This document shows positions 1-9,753 of a stretch of DNA of 50,845 bases, one piece after another; position 1 is the first letter of the stretch; each line of letters opens with the position of its first letter. Source of the stretch: Candidatus Poribacteria bacterium (lineage in GTDB: Bacteria; Poribacteria; WGA-4E; WGA-3G); the NCBI GenBank assembly GCA_022827225.1, contig JAJDTJ010000076.1, forward strand, positions 1 to 50,845, written 5' to 3'. The notes under the pieces were generated by a model. That model saw nothing but the letters and a program-made list of their open reading frames with translations, ran no database searches and was not told where the DNA came from. Position numbers and translations under genes: made by a program.

Positions 1-63
1 ATGCCCGATTGAGATTAAAAGATCGTCACAAATCGTATAAAGTGCTACAATAGTCAAGTCCAT
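1..63 (-). CDS. IS982-like transposase, 5' end only (runs off the left edge)
   Basis: The minus strand from 63 downward reads ATG followed by 20 open codons to the window edge; the peptide begins MDLTIVALYTICDDL. A good ribosome binding site, AAGGAG, lies 5 bases before the ATG (plus-strand 69-74). The 'xxYxxxDDL' opening resembles the N-terminus of IS982/IS4-group transposases as I remember them; with only 21 residues, catalytic residues cannot be checked. If right, the terminal inverted repeat of the element should lie between about 64 and 200, upstream of the next gene. I could not recognise it from one end alone. Confidence 0.55.
   Translation of the reverse strand, partial: MDLTIVALYTICDDLLISIGH
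23..51 (+). promoter_or_regulatory. Possible promoter of the alpha-2-macroglobulin gene
   Basis: TCGTCA at 23-28 and TACAAT at 46-51 are 17 bases apart, and the -10 is preceded by TG (43-44), an extended -10. It lies inside the antisense of the transposase start, so transcription of the downstream gene could be supplied by the insertion element. The -35 match is only 4 of 6. Confidence 0.35.
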
Positions 64-224
64 GGGGTTCTCCTTTTGTTTTTGCGTTAAAAACACTATA
101 AAGGATATCCCATGGATTTACAAGTGGCAACTTGGGTTAAAGATAGGAACTTTTGCTACCCATAGTCTTCGGCAACAAAGGACTCATACAAACAAAACTT
201 TTCAAAGTACAGGGGGCACTTCTC

Positions 225-3200
225 ATGGTGTTTTCCAAACTTCCTAAAAATTTTTCGGCGGAACATGGAAGTTCCCGAAATTTGCTACTCAAAAGCCTAT
301 TCGCGGTTATAGGCGTGATGGCACTGCTCCTCGGAGCCTGTATCTTCTACATTGTGCAGAGCAACATGCACGCCAAAACTCGATACAGCGTTAACACATT
401 CACACCACAAGGCGAAGTACCGCCATGGACGGACTTCTCGGTCACTTTTTCGGAAGGCATCGTCGATAAATCGCGTGTGGGTACAGAAGTCCCATCGGAA
501 GCCCTGCGATTTACGCCTGCCGTTCAGGGCACAGCACGTTGGATCGCACCCGATAGAATAGGTTTCTTTTTAGATGCACCCTTAGCACCTGCCGCACAAT
601 ACACTGTCGAACTCACATCAGAACTTAACCCATCCGAAACATTTTTACTCACCGGACAAAAAGAATTTAAATTCGCCACCGAACCCTTCGCAGTACAACA
701 AGCACGCCTGGAATTCAGGACCGACAACACACGTGAATACGCAACAGGTTTTGGCACCATAGCATTCAATTACCCAGTAACGACGGCTGATTTAAAGGCA
801 CACCTATCTATTGAACTCGTTGACGGAACAGAAATCCCTTATCAGATTGAAACCAATGCGGCAACAGCACGAACAGTGGAATTTGTGACGAAACGGATAA
901 AACGCGGGAGTGCCGATCGAAAAATAAAAATCAAAATTGAAAAAGATTTTAAATGCACGGGCGGGGAAATCGGTCTCGAAAAAGCGCATGTTACGCCTGT
1001 CATACTCCGCGGTCAAGGGACACTCGGTGTAACATACTCAGATGTCCGGGAAAGCGATGGCACGCCTTATATATCAGTTAGGTTTAGTTCTCCAGTACTC
1101 AGAGACACAATCGAATCATATATAGAACTGACACCAGCCGTAGACTATCAACTGACATCGGACTATCGGAACATCGAAATTCACGGCAATTTTAAGCGGC
1201 GGACCACCTATACATTAAAAATACGACGCGGTTTAACAGCACGCAATGACGCTGTCTTAAAACAAGACTACTTGACCAAACTCAGAATACCTGACATTGA
1301 TCCGCAACTTCGGTTTCTCGGCGACGGTTTCTTTCTCGCGAGAAAAGGACATCTAAACCTCGGCCTCGCAACGATTAACGTCAAACGGGTAGAACTCGAA
1401 ATTGAGAAAATTTTTGCCAACAACCTCATCTATGTTTCAAAATTAGCAAGATGGAGTCGCTGGAACCAGAACTTAGGTAGGCATATCCATTCGGAAGTGC
1501 TTGATATACCGGCACAATTGAACGAAGAGGTAACGACCCCCGTCTCATTAGAGGATTACCTTGCAGACGAACATGTCGGCATCTTCAAGGTCGTTGTCAG
1601 AAACGCGGATAGCCGGTGGGACAGCGCACATCAATGGGTCCTGATTACAGATTTAGGTATCAGTGCCAAACGCGCGGGCGATAATCTATACATTTGGGTG
1701 AAATCTCTTGCGACCGGCGATCCAGTGCCGACAGCACGGGTCAACTTCATCAGCGACAACAATCAGACGCTGCTTACGGGTACAACGAATTGGGCAGGTT
1801 TTGTCGAGTTTACCGATCTCGCGGAGAAAACCAAAGACTTTACACCGTTTATGATTACCGTCGCGAAACGCGACGACCTCGCCTTTATCCAATTAGACCG
1901 GCATGAAATTGCAACCGCGGACTTCAACATCGCAGGACCCGCGTATCTACAAAAAGGCTATGAAGCGTTTCTTTACACGAGTCGGGGCGTCTATCGACCG
2001 GGTGAAACTGTCCAACTCGCCGGTATCGTACGCGGACCGAATCAGCGGACACCCGAACCACTCCCGACACGCATCGAAGTCCTATCACCGGATAGCAGGA
2101 TCATTAAAGAGATCAGGCAGCAGACAAACGAAAGCGGTGCCTGTAATGTGCAGATTCCGATCCCTGACTACGCATTGACAGGCAATTATATCGCGAAAAT
2201 GAAAATTGCTGACCGAGTCGTTGGTAGCGTACAATTTCAGGTTGAGGAGTTTATGCCGGACCGGATGAAAGTCGCGCTAACATCCGATAAATCGTCCTAC
2301 AATCTCGGAGACGAACTCAACCTCGAAGTGAACGCCACCAATTTGTTCGGACCCCCAGCTGTCGGGAGACAGGTTCAGGCATCACTTCAGTTGAAAGCAG
2401 TTCAGATGACAGGCTCCGAAGGGGTCCTATCATCTAGTCCGGATGCGGTGAAGTGGCAGTCCTTCGTTTTTGGAAATAGCAGACAATTTGACGGTCAACG
2501 GATTGAATTGGGGGAAACCAAAACCGATGCCGAAGGCAAAGCAGACTATCAATTCACAGTTCCTGAGACGCTGAAAGCTCCCTCGTTGCTAAACGGTATT
2601 CTGACAGCGACCGTTAGTGAAATCGGTGGAAGAGCCGTTACTGCCGCACATCGTGTTGTTATCCACCCGTACTCGCATTATGTCGGGATTCGCAGGGCAT
2701 CCACTGGCGCGTTAAAAATTAACCAACCCGTCCGTTTCGATTATATAGCCGTTGACAACACAATGGCAGCTGCACCGGGCAGGCCGTTGAAACTCAGTCT
2801 CCACAAAGTGCATTGGAATACGATATTGCGGCAGAACGCCGCTGGACGTTACAAGTACGTCTCTGAAGCACAGACGACAGAGGTGAAAAGTTATGACCTC
2901 ACTTCAGGAGAGGACACACAGACACTGACGCTAACGCCTTCGGATTACGGTGAATACCGTGTTCAACTTGAGGACATCGAATCAACAGCAACAGCAGAAA
3001 TCGGGTTCTATGTGAGTGGATGGCGAAACGTTCCCGTCTCTATGGAACACCCGACTCGCTTAGACCTAACACTTGATAAGGCTGCTTATCGTTCGGGGCA
3101 GACAGCGAAACTCAACATCAAATCACCCTTCGCAGGAACGCTCTTGCTGACAGTTGAACGTGAGAAAGTACTCACTCACCGCACGATAGTGATGAAGGAG

Positions 3201-5921
3201 AATACAGCGACCGTATCAATCCCGGTCCGCGACAGCTATAGACCGAACGTCTACATTTCAGGGACATTGACTCGCGCCATTCCGACAGATACAGCGGAGA
3301 GCAAGTCGCTTCTGCCAGCACGCGCGTTTGGTGTCATCCCCTTGAAACTCGATGCAACGCGGAGAGACCTGGCGATTGAAATGTCGCTGAAGCAGACAGA
3401 TGAGGCTGGTGATACGGAGGAAATCCGACTTCTCGGAGACGATGATTCGCAGACCTCTCAGCCCCCAGAACCAGAGCGTCGTGAGGCAGTTGTTCGTCCT
3501 AACAGTGAGGTAAACATCACGTTCCGAGTTCAGGGCAGACGTTCATGGCAAAAATATGATGTCTGTATAGCAGCGGTAGACGAGGGAATTTTGACGTTAA
3601 CCGACTTCCAAACCCCTAACCCCCACGACTTTTTCTACCAACAACGCGGATTGAAAACGCGATCCTTTGATCTATATGGTGGGATTTTACCTGAAATAGC
3701 AAATGTTACCGATAACTCAAGCGCAGGCGGAGATGCGGCACTCGCACGTCAATTAGGAAGAAACAGGCTTAACACAAGCAGCATCAGACGAGTCAAACCC
3801 GTTTCACTCTGGTCCGGATTCGTGAAAACCGATGGAAACGGACGGGGTACTGTACAATTCAAGATTCCGCAGTTCAACGGAACATTGCGGCTGATGGCAG
3901 TCGCTTTCGCCGGGCGAGACTACGGCGCTACGGAAGCGTACTTGACGGTGCGCGAACCTATCGTTTTAACGCCGACGTTCCCGCGATTCCTTGCAGGTGG
4001 TGATAAAATTCGTGTCCCTGTTACACTCTTTAACGGTACAGGTGCGGATGGCGAATTCACTGTAAAATTGCAAGCCGAGGGTGATGTGCAGTTGCTGTCC
4101 GGGAACGACATCGATATACCGGAGGAACAACCAGAAAACGGTCCGGTGAAAACGCTAGAGCCTCAAAACATAGAAACACCATCGGAGGAACTCACCATAC
4201 ACCAAAGTGTTGCAGCAGGTGCCGAGGCACAAGTCTTTTTCGACATTCGCGCTCAGGACACTATAGGGGAAGCGAATTTCAATGTATCTGTCGAGGGTAA
4301 TGCGGAAACAACAGAAATAGATCTAAAACTGCCGATGCGTTCTGTCGCGCCACCTGTGACAAAAACCGGCCACGGTGCGGTTCGCGCGGGTAAATCGGTC
4401 GATTTTATCCTCCCCTCGAATTTAATACCAGATTCATCGGAGTTTAGTTTGACGCTGGCACCATTTCCAAATATCGCGTTTGCCGACAGTCTGCGTTACC
4501 TCGTCCGTTATCCACACGGGTGCTTGGAGCAGACAACAAGCAAGGTGTTTCCGCTGCTTTACTTCAGCGACTTAGCACGTACCGTTGAACCGTTGCTCGC
4601 CTCAGAAGATGCCGTGGATTACTACATTACATCAGGGATCACGAAACTTGAAAGTATGCTGATGTCAAACAATCGTTTTTCGTACTGGCCCGGTGGTACG
4701 TATGTGAATCCATGGAGCAGTATCTATGCAACTCACTTTCTCGTTGAAGCGCGGAAAGCTGGGTATGAGGTGGCAGACCGAGTTTACGAAGCGATGTTGG
4801 AAGGCTTAAAAGCACAAGCAAAATTTTCACCCGATATGGAAGGTGAAAACAATACTAAAAAGGTAAAAACCCGGATCGCGCTCGCAACCTATGCATCTTA
4901 TGTCTTAGCCGCCGCGGGACAACCCGACCGCGGTACGATGCACTACTTGAAAAATAGAGGGGCAAGTGGCCTCAGCGACTACAGCTACTTCCAACTTGCA
5001 GGTGCCTTCGCGCTGAGCGGTGAACTCGAAACTGCGCTTTCAATGCTACCAGTATCCGTATCACCCAATTTTAACGGAAAAGATACGACAAAACGGGAGA
5101 CAGGTGGAACATTCAATTCACCTATCCGCGCCCAGGCAATTATATTGGACGTACTCGCTGAAGTTAACGAGAATCACCCTTCTATTCCGACGCTCGTCAA
5201 GAATCTGAGTGAAGCGGCATCCGACGGAAACCGATGGAGGACAACCCAAGACAACGCTTTCGCGTTCCTCGCCCTCGGCAAGATTATGCAGAAACAGGCA
5301 GATCGGAATTACAACGGTGCCATCAGAATCAACGGTGAGCCTTTCGTTGACTTCGATGCCAGTGAGGTACGCTTCACCGATGAAGCGTGGGACGGTGCGC
5401 GTATACAAATCTCAGTCAAAGGCGATGGGACTTGCTACTACTATTGGAGTGCATTCGGTATCCAACGCGATTCGTACATCGAAGAATACGAACGCGAACT
5501 CCAGGTACGTCGCCGCTATTTTAACAAAAATGGTGAGGAACTTACCGGCACGTTTGTACACGGAGACTTAATCGTTGCCGAGATCAGTGTTAAAGCACTC
5601 ACGGCGAACTTGGAAAACGTCGTCGTCGTCGATATGTTGCCAACGGGTTTCGAGATTGAGAACCCACGCCTGGAATCCAGGGCAGGGATCCCATGGCTGA
5701 AAACGCAAGGGTTCAAGCCGGATTATCTCGACATTCGTGATGATCGCCTTATCTTCTTCGGGACGTTCCCGCGTCAACGTGAACGTAAGTTCTACTACGC
5801 ACTAAGGGCAGTGACACAAGGCGAATTTACCTTGCCACCCATCGCGGCGGAAGCGATGTATGATCCAACGAAATCTACTGTAACAGGTAGTATGGCGATC
5901 AAAGTGGTTACAGAGCGATGA
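225..5921 (+). CDS. Alpha-2-macroglobulin-like protein, YfhM type (1898 aa)
   Basis: This is a giant secreted or envelope-anchored protein that in the known family traps proteases covalently in the periplasm. A hydrophobic N-terminal segment (about residues 20-45) contains LLGAC, which could be a lipobox with Cys39, although the hydrophobic stretch continues past the Cys and may instead be a membrane anchor. Successive beta-sandwich macroglobulin-like domains fill residues 60-1300. The thioester motif PHGCLEQ is intact, with Cys at about 1433, followed by the helical thioester-domain repeats (YWPGG, QDNAFAF). The start at 225 is preferred over the in-frame ATG at 153 because AGGGGG lies 8 bases upstream. 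The gene overlaps pbpC by 4 bases (ATGA), the same pairing known for E. coli yfhM-pbpC, suggesting that wall repair and protease trapping are coupled. It is longer than the E. coli protein (about 1650 aa). Confidence 0.93.
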   Translation: MVFSKLPKNFSAEHGSSRNLLLKSLFAVIGVMALLLGACIFYIVQSNMHAKTRYSVNTFTPQGEVPPWTDFSVTFSEGIVDKSRVGTEVPSEALRFTPAVQGTARWIAPDRIGFFLDAPLAPAAQYTVELTSELNPSETFLLTGQKEFKFATEPFAVQQARLEFRTDNTREYATGFGTIAFNYPVTTADLKAHLSIELVDGTEIPYQIETNAATARTVEFVTKRIKRGSADRKIKIKIEKDFKCTGGEIGLEKAHVTPVILRGQGTLGVTYSDVRESDGTPYISVRFSSPVLRDTIESYIELTPAVDYQLTSDYRNIEIHGNFKRRTTYTLKIRRGLTARNDAVLKQDYLTKLRIPDIDPQLRFLGDGFFLARKGHLNLGLATINVKRVELEIEKIFANNLIYVSKLARWSRWNQNLGRHIHSEVLDIPAQLNEEVTTPVSLEDYLADEHVGIFKVVVRNADSRWDSAHQWVLITDLGISAKRAGDNLYIWVKSLATGDPVPTARVNFISDNNQTLLTGTTNWAGFVEFTDLAEKTKDFTPFMITVAKRDDLAFIQLDRHEIATADFNIAGPAYLQKGYEAFLYTSRGVYRPGETVQLAGIVRGPNQRTPEPLPTRIEVLSPDSRIIKEIRQQTNESGACNVQIPIPDYALTGNYIAKMKIADRVVGSVQFQVEEFMPDRMKVALTSDKSSYNLGDELNLEVNATNLFGPPAVGRQVQASLQLKAVQMTGSEGVLSSSPDAVKWQSFVFGNSRQFDGQRIELGETKTDAEGKADYQFTVPETLKAPSLLNGILTATVSEIGGRAVTAAHRVVIHPYSHYVGIRRASTGALKINQPVRFDYIAVDNTMAAAPGRPLKLSLHKVHWNTILRQNAAGRYKYVSEAQTTEVKSYDLTSGEDTQTLTLTPSDYGEYRVQLEDIESTATAEIGFYVSGWRNVPVSMEHPTRLDLTLDKAAYRSGQTAKLNIKSPFAGTLLLTVEREKVLTHRTIVMKENTATVSIPVRDSYRPNVYISGTLTRAIPTDTAESKSLLPARAFGVIPLKLDATRRDLAIEMSLKQTDEAGDTEEIRLLGDDDSQTSQPPEPERREAVVRPNSEVNITFRVQGRRSWQKYDVCIAAVDEGILTLTDFQTPNPHDFFYQQRGLKTRSFDLYGGILPEIANVTDNSSAGGDAALARQLGRNRLNTSSIRRVKPVSLWSGFVKTDGNGRGTVQFKIPQFNGTLRLMAVAFAGRDYGATEAYLTVREPIVLTPTFPRFLAGGDKIRVPVTLFNGTGADGEFTVKLQAEGDVQLLSGNDIDIPEEQPENGPVKTLEPQNIETPSEELTIHQSVAAGAEAQVFFDIRAQDTIGEANFNVSVEGNAETTEIDLKLPMRSVAPPVTKTGHGAVRAGKSVDFILPSNLIPDSSEFSLTLAPFPNIAFADSLRYLVRYPHGCLEQTTSKVFPLLYFSDLARTVEPLLASEDAVDYYITSGITKLESMLMSNNRFSYWPGGTYVNPWSSIYATHFLVEARKAGYEVADRVYEAMLEGLKAQAKFSPDMEGENNTKKVKTRIALATYASYVLAAAGQPDRGTMHYLKNRGASGLSDYSYFQLAGAFALSGELETALSMLPVSVSPNFNGKDTTKRETGGTFNSPIRAQAIILDVLAEVNENHPSIPTLVKNLSEAASDGNRWRTTQDNAFAFLALGKIMQKQADRNYNGAIRINGEPFVDFDASEVRFTDEAWDGARIQISVKGDGTCYYYWSAFGIQRDSYIEEYERELQVRRRYFNKNGEELTGTFVHGDLIVAEISVKALTANLENVVVVDMLPTGFEIENPRLESRAGIPWLKTQGFKPDYLDIRDDRLIFFGTFPRQRERKFYYALRAVTQGEFTLPPIAAEAMYDPTKSTVTGSMAIKVVTER

Positions 5922-8695
5922 GAAAGAATAACCGTCAGAAGAATAGTTGTCAGTTAACAGTACTCAGTTATCAGTTAAGAGGACTCTTGTCACTGATAAC
6001 TGATAACCGAAAGATTTTTCGTAGAAAAATCGTACTGAAAACTATTCCGGCTATTTTGCCGCTCTTTATTATTCTCCTCTTTGTGATAGCGAACTGGTGT
6101 TTCCCACTGCCGAAAACACGTCTCCACCCGCCACGGTCTTATATTGTCTTAGATCGGAATGGCGAATGGCTTCGGGCATTCTTAGCCGATGACGGTATGT
6201 GGCGATTTAGCCGTCAGCCGTCAGCCGTCAGCACTGATTCCGTGGCTTTCAATTCTCCTGTGGAATCCACAACACATCTGAATGCCACAAGAGAGCAGAC
6301 TGAAATCCAAAAGCCGAAAGCCGATGGCTATTTTGGCGTTTCCCCATTGTTACATCAAGCGATGCTAACGGCAGAGGATCGTTGGTTCTATTACCACTGC
6401 GGGATTAACCCTGTGTCTATCGTAACTGCGCTTTACGACAACATCAAAGCGGGGGAGGTCGTGCGAGGTGGCTCGACGATTACCATGCAGCTTGCACGGC
6501 TGATGGAACCGAAAGCTCGGAATATTCCCAACAAACTTATTGAGATGTTCCGCGCCCTCCAACTCGAACTGACATATTCCAAGTCTGAGATTCTAAACTT
6601 TTACTTTAATATGCTCCCGTATGGTGGCAATATCGTCGGAACCGGTGCGGCATCACGGCTTTACTTTAACAAACCGGAGCACGCTATTAGTCTCGGCGAG
6701 GCGGCACTCCTCGCAGCGATCCCGAACGCACCCGAACGCTTGCGGCCAGACAGGTTCCCAGAAAATGCAAAGCGGGCGCGAGCAAAGATACTCAACCGAC
6801 TTCTTGAACGCCAACAGATCTCGGAAGAACAGTGGCGTGAAGCATTGCAAGAACCGATACCGACAAAACGATACGCACTTCCATTTAACGCGCCGCATCT
6901 CTCACGTATGTTGGTTAAGGGAAACCGACAGAACATAGCAGCCACAGCAGATGGCAAGATATACACAACGATAGACGCAAAGGTCCAAAAAACCGCTTCG
7001 CGCATCCTCAGCGAATATCTAAGTGCGTCGGCTGCTCGGAGTGTAGGTTCACAGTCCCATACTGCAAGTACAGGTGCGATCGTCGTTATGGATACCGAAA
7101 CCCGGCAGGTCTTAGCGATGGTAGGATCGCACGATTTCTTCGACCAGCGTGCATTAGGACAGGTAAACGGAACGCTCGCGCCGCGTTCTCCTGGGTCCAC
7201 GCTCAAACCTTTCGTCTACGCACTTGCAATCGAACAAGGCTTGATAACACCGGAAACACTGCTCTTTGATGTTCCTGTTAACTATGCTGGATATGAACCG
7301 GTCAATTACGACGGAACATACAACGGTTATGTTACTGCGCGCCAGGCACTCGCAGCCTCCCTGAATGTCCCTGCCGTAAATTTGAGTGCGCGCTTGAAAG
7401 ACGTTACACTGCACGCTTTCCTCAAACAGGCGGGTGTCTCTACGCTGGCACCAGAAAAAAAGTACGGGCTCTCTATGGTTCTCGGTGGATGCGAAGTGAA
7501 CCTGCTTGAACTGACCACCCTTTACGCAGGGTTGGCAAATATGGGTGAATTTCGCCCCTACCAAATCGTTGTTAGCCGTCAGCAAAGTAGTCGTCAGTTG
7601 TCAACCAGTCATCAGTCACAAGAGATTCTCGATCAGTCAACCCCCTCTTTAACTGAAAATCGAAAACTGAAAACCGATAGCTATCTTGCTGATAGCCGAT
7701 GGTTGAAGGCTAAAGGCTATTCACAACGCCTGCTCCGCGAAGAGACGAGTTTCATTATAACGGAGATGCTCACGGCATCGCAGCTGCCCGCGAATACTGT
7801 TAAAAATCCAGAAGCCTTTGAAAGTACTATGAACCTACCGAAGATCGCATGGAAAACTGGAACATCTTATGGACATCGGGATGCGTGGTGTATCGGGTAT
7901 TCACCGAAATTAACAATCGGTGTGTGGCTGGGAAACTTCAATGGCAAAGGCGCGCCGATGCTCAGTGGTGCAGACGCAGCGACCCCCATTGTATTCGCAC
8001 TTTTCACTGCACTTACGGGACAAGATACACACCGTTGGTATACAACCCCTGAACAACTTAAGACGCGAGAGGTCTGCGCCCTTACGGGTGTCCTCCCTTC
8101 ACCACACTGTCCTACCCGTAAAAGCGATGTCTATATTCCCGGCATATCGTCTGTTAAGACTTGTACGATTCACAAACAGGTTTATGTTGATACAGTTACC
8201 GGATACAGTCTCTGTTCACACTGCCGGAACCTTCCGCCAACAGGTCGTAATTCTAATGAGGCTATACAGAATTCACAAGTAGGGGCTGGGTTACCCAGTC
8301 CCTACACTGCAGAAACGGAGATATTTGAAGAGTGGCCCGCCGAAGCGGCGACTTGGTTGACAAAAAACGGGTTTGCTGTACCGGTGCTTCCAGAACATAA
8401 TCCGCTGTGTACAGGCACTGTTGCAGGAACCGCTCCGGTCATTCTATCCCCAGCACAAGACACCGTCTACTATATCCGAGATGGCATCCCGATAGAAAAC
8501 CAAAAAATACAGCTGTCCGCCTCAACCTCTAATCGGACACAGCAGCTATTTTGGTTTTTGGATGGCGAGTTGATTTTCAAGGGAGACGCGGAGCAATCGT
8601 ACTGGCTCACACCTGTTAAAGGCGAACATGTAATTACATGCGTAGATGCTGAAGGACGCTCAGCAAGCCGCTCACTCCACATTTCATCTTTCTAA
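5918..8695 (+). CDS. pbpC: Penicillin-binding protein 1C (925 aa)
   Basis: A bifunctional peptidoglycan glycosyltransferase/transpeptidase. A membrane anchor spans residues 42-62. The glycosyltransferase (GT51) domain has its catalytic-type Glu in TAEDRWFYYH (E153) and the motif GGSTITMQLAR. The transpeptidase domain has SxxK (S427 in GSTLKP), SLN (SLNVPAVN) and KTG (K646 in WKTGTSYGHRDAW). The end matches the BiPBP C-terminal domain, rich in Cys pairs and beta strands. At 925 aa it is well above the usual 770-800. The excess comes from three low-complexity inserts and the N-terminal leader, whose DNA looks like short dispersed palindromic repeats (5945-6010, 6208-6335, 7570-7725, 8279-8305), all kept in frame. 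The start overlaps the stop of the macroglobulin gene; translation is probably coupled because no good ribosome site is visible. Confidence 0.93.
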   Translation: MRKNNRQKNSCQLTVLSYQLRGLLSLITDNRKIFRRKIVLKTIPAILPLFIILLFVIANWCFPLPKTRLHPPRSYIVLDRNGEWLRAFLADDGMWRFSRQPSAVSTDSVAFNSPVESTTHLNATREQTEIQKPKADGYFGVSPLLHQAMLTAEDRWFYYHCGINPVSIVTALYDNIKAGEVVRGGSTITMQLARLMEPKARNIPNKLIEMFRALQLELTYSKSEILNFYFNMLPYGGNIVGTGAASRLYFNKPEHAISLGEAALLAAIPNAPERLRPDRFPENAKRARAKILNRLLERQQISEEQWREALQEPIPTKRYALPFNAPHLSRMLVKGNRQNIAATADGKIYTTIDAKVQKTASRILSEYLSASAARSVGSQSHTASTGAIVVMDTETRQVLAMVGSHDFFDQRALGQVNGTLAPRSPGSTLKPFVYALAIEQGLITPETLLFDVPVNYAGYEPVNYDGTYNGYVTARQALAASLNVPAVNLSARLKDVTLHAFLKQAGVSTLAPEKKYGLSMVLGGCEVNLLELTTLYAGLANMGEFRPYQIVVSRQQSSRQLSTSHQSQEILDQSTPSLTENRKLKTDSYLADSRWLKAKGYSQRLLREETSFIITEMLTASQLPANTVKNPEAFESTMNLPKIAWKTGTSYGHRDAWCIGYSPKLTIGVWLGNFNGKGAPMLSGADAATPIVFALFTALTGQDTHRWYTTPEQLKTREVCALTGVLPSPHCPTRKSDVYIPGISSVKTCTIHKQVYVDTVTGYSLCSHCRNLPPTGRNSNEAIQNSQVGAGLPSPYTAETEIFEEWPAEAATWLTKNGFAVPVLPEHNPLCTGTVAGTAPVILSPAQDTVYYIRDGIPIENQKIQLSASTSNRTQQLFWFLDGELIFKGDAEQSYWLTPVKGEHVITCVDAEGRSASRSLHISSF
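5945..6010. repeat. Imperfect inverted repeat translated as the pbpC leader
   Basis: Left arm CAGTTATCAGTTAAGAG (5974-5990 region) faces right arm CTCTTGTCACTGATAACTG, separated by two bases. This 'cagttatcagtta' type of inverted repeat normally sits between genes; here it encodes roughly residues 10-32 of PBP1C, before the membrane anchor. Confidence 0.6.
7570..7725. repeat. In-frame low-complexity insert built of short repeats in pbpC
   Basis: The stretch repeats gtcag/cagtca words (GCCGTCAGC, CGTCAGTTGTC, CAGTCATCAGTC) and then gaaaatcgaaaactgaaaa. It encodes a Ser/Gln-rich linker between conserved transpeptidase blocks, about residues 551-602. A shorter stretch of the same kind lies at 6208-6335, with a direct triplication of 'ccgtcag'. 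The vocabulary is shared with 5945-6010 and with the intergenic region at 17575-17645. Confidence 0.55.
8279..8305. repeat. Palindromic repeat inside pbpC
   Basis: A 12-bp stem (GTAGGGGCTGGG against CCCAGTCCCTAC, one G-T pair) with a TTA loop. The GTAGGG...CCCTAC outline resembles the palindrome at 22826-22864 outside genes. It is read in frame and gives a short Gly/Pro-containing loop in the BiPBP_C region. Confidence 0.6.
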
Positions 8696-8705
8696 ATCGT
8701 AAACG

Positions 8706-9701
8706 ATGGTAAAAAAAGCAGTACTTGCTATTACGTTAATTGGAATTGGATGTGTCGGTTTTTTCGTCTTTTTCGTCGGTTACGAGGAAGACGAGAAAAT
8801 GTCACAGGACATATTCTCTGAAGAACCCGCTTCAGCGGATACAGTGCCTGTTCAGCCGCAAGTTGAAACTAAAGATGTCCTCATCTATTGGACGAACAGA
8901 TCCGGTAGAATTCGACGCATTCACTCCGGTAACTCAGACATTGAAGACCTCGTTACGGACGTATGCACGCCAATTGATATAGCATTAGACATTTCCGGGG
9001 GTCAGGTGTACTGGACGAGCGGTTGTAGGATTCAACGTGCCAACTTGGACGGTTCAAACGTTGAGGAACTTATTCCACCCAGTGAAGGAAGAAAGGAAGG
9101 CATTGCCCTGGATACTGATGGAAATAAGATGTACTGGACGGTCTGGAATGCTGCGACGAACAAGATCCAACGCGCCAACCTTGATGGTTCAGATGTTGAA
9201 GACATTATCGTCGGTTTGAAAAGCCCACGTGGCATCGCCTTGGATGTTCCCAATCGGAAAATGTACTGGGCAGACCTTGATGCGGGTAAGATTCAACGTG
9301 CGAACCTCGACGGTTCAGACGTTGAAGACATCATCACTGATCTACTGGGTCCAAACGGTATCGCTTTGGACTTGGAGAAAGATAAAATTTATTGGGCAGA
9401 TGAGTTCAGTGGTAAAATTCAGTGTGCGAATCTCGATGGTTCAAACCTCAAGACGCTCTTTGTGAGATATGGTAGCCTTATCGGTACTGCCATGAGTATT
9501 CCCTTCGATATTTTAAATCTAAAAATATATTATGCGGACAGTCCGATCGGTATTGCCTTAGACATTTCGGGTGGAAAAATATATTGGACAATTCCACATA
9601 AATATAAGGTTCAGCGTGCCAACCTTGATGGTTCAAACGTTGAAGATGTCGTCACGGACAGTATACTAACTCTCGGCATTGCGGTGTCTACCGCCCCATA
9701 G
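8706..9701 (+). CDS. YWTD-type beta-propeller protein (331 aa)
   Basis: An N-terminal hydrophobic segment (about residues 5-27) acts as signal or anchor and is followed by an acidic linker. The rest is a chain of roughly 40-residue blades, each with the pattern IALD...KxYWT/A...KIQRANLDGSNVEDI, the signature of LDL-receptor class B (YWTD) propellers. About seven blades can be counted, enough to close one propeller. Such proteins bind proteins or glycans outside the cytoplasm; no catalytic residues are expected. It starts 10 bases after pbpC, so it is probably the last gene of the macroglobulin/PBP1C operon. The blades are unusually alike at DNA level (gccaaccttgatggttca recurs), which points to recent internal duplication. 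The role in that operon is unknown. Confidence 0.85.
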   Translation: MVKKAVLAITLIGIGCVGFFVFFVGYEEDEKMSQDIFSEEPASADTVPVQPQVETKDVLIYWTNRSGRIRRIHSGNSDIEDLVTDVCTPIDIALDISGGQVYWTSGCRIQRANLDGSNVEELIPPSEGRKEGIALDTDGNKMYWTVWNAATNKIQRANLDGSDVEDIIVGLKSPRGIALDVPNRKMYWADLDAGKIQRANLDGSDVEDIITDLLGPNGIALDLEKDKIYWADEFSGKIQCANLDGSNLKTLFVRYGSLIGTAMSIPFDILNLKIYYADSPIGIALDISGGKIYWTIPHKYKVQRANLDGSNVEDVVTDSILTLGIAVSTAP

Positions 9702-9753
9702 TAGCAGCGAAAAACGTGGCTGTCCATTCCGTGGATAGACTTGCCCACTAATT

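Noticed and set aside
153..224. Upstream in-frame ATG extending the macroglobulin protein by 24 residues
   Set aside because: No ribosome site precedes it, while AGGGGG precedes the ATG at 225 and the signal/anchor segment follows normally from there.
6661..7206. 181-codon minus-strand frame inside pbpC
   Set aside because: It is antisense to the conserved glycosyltransferase/transpeptidase coding sequence and has no domain.
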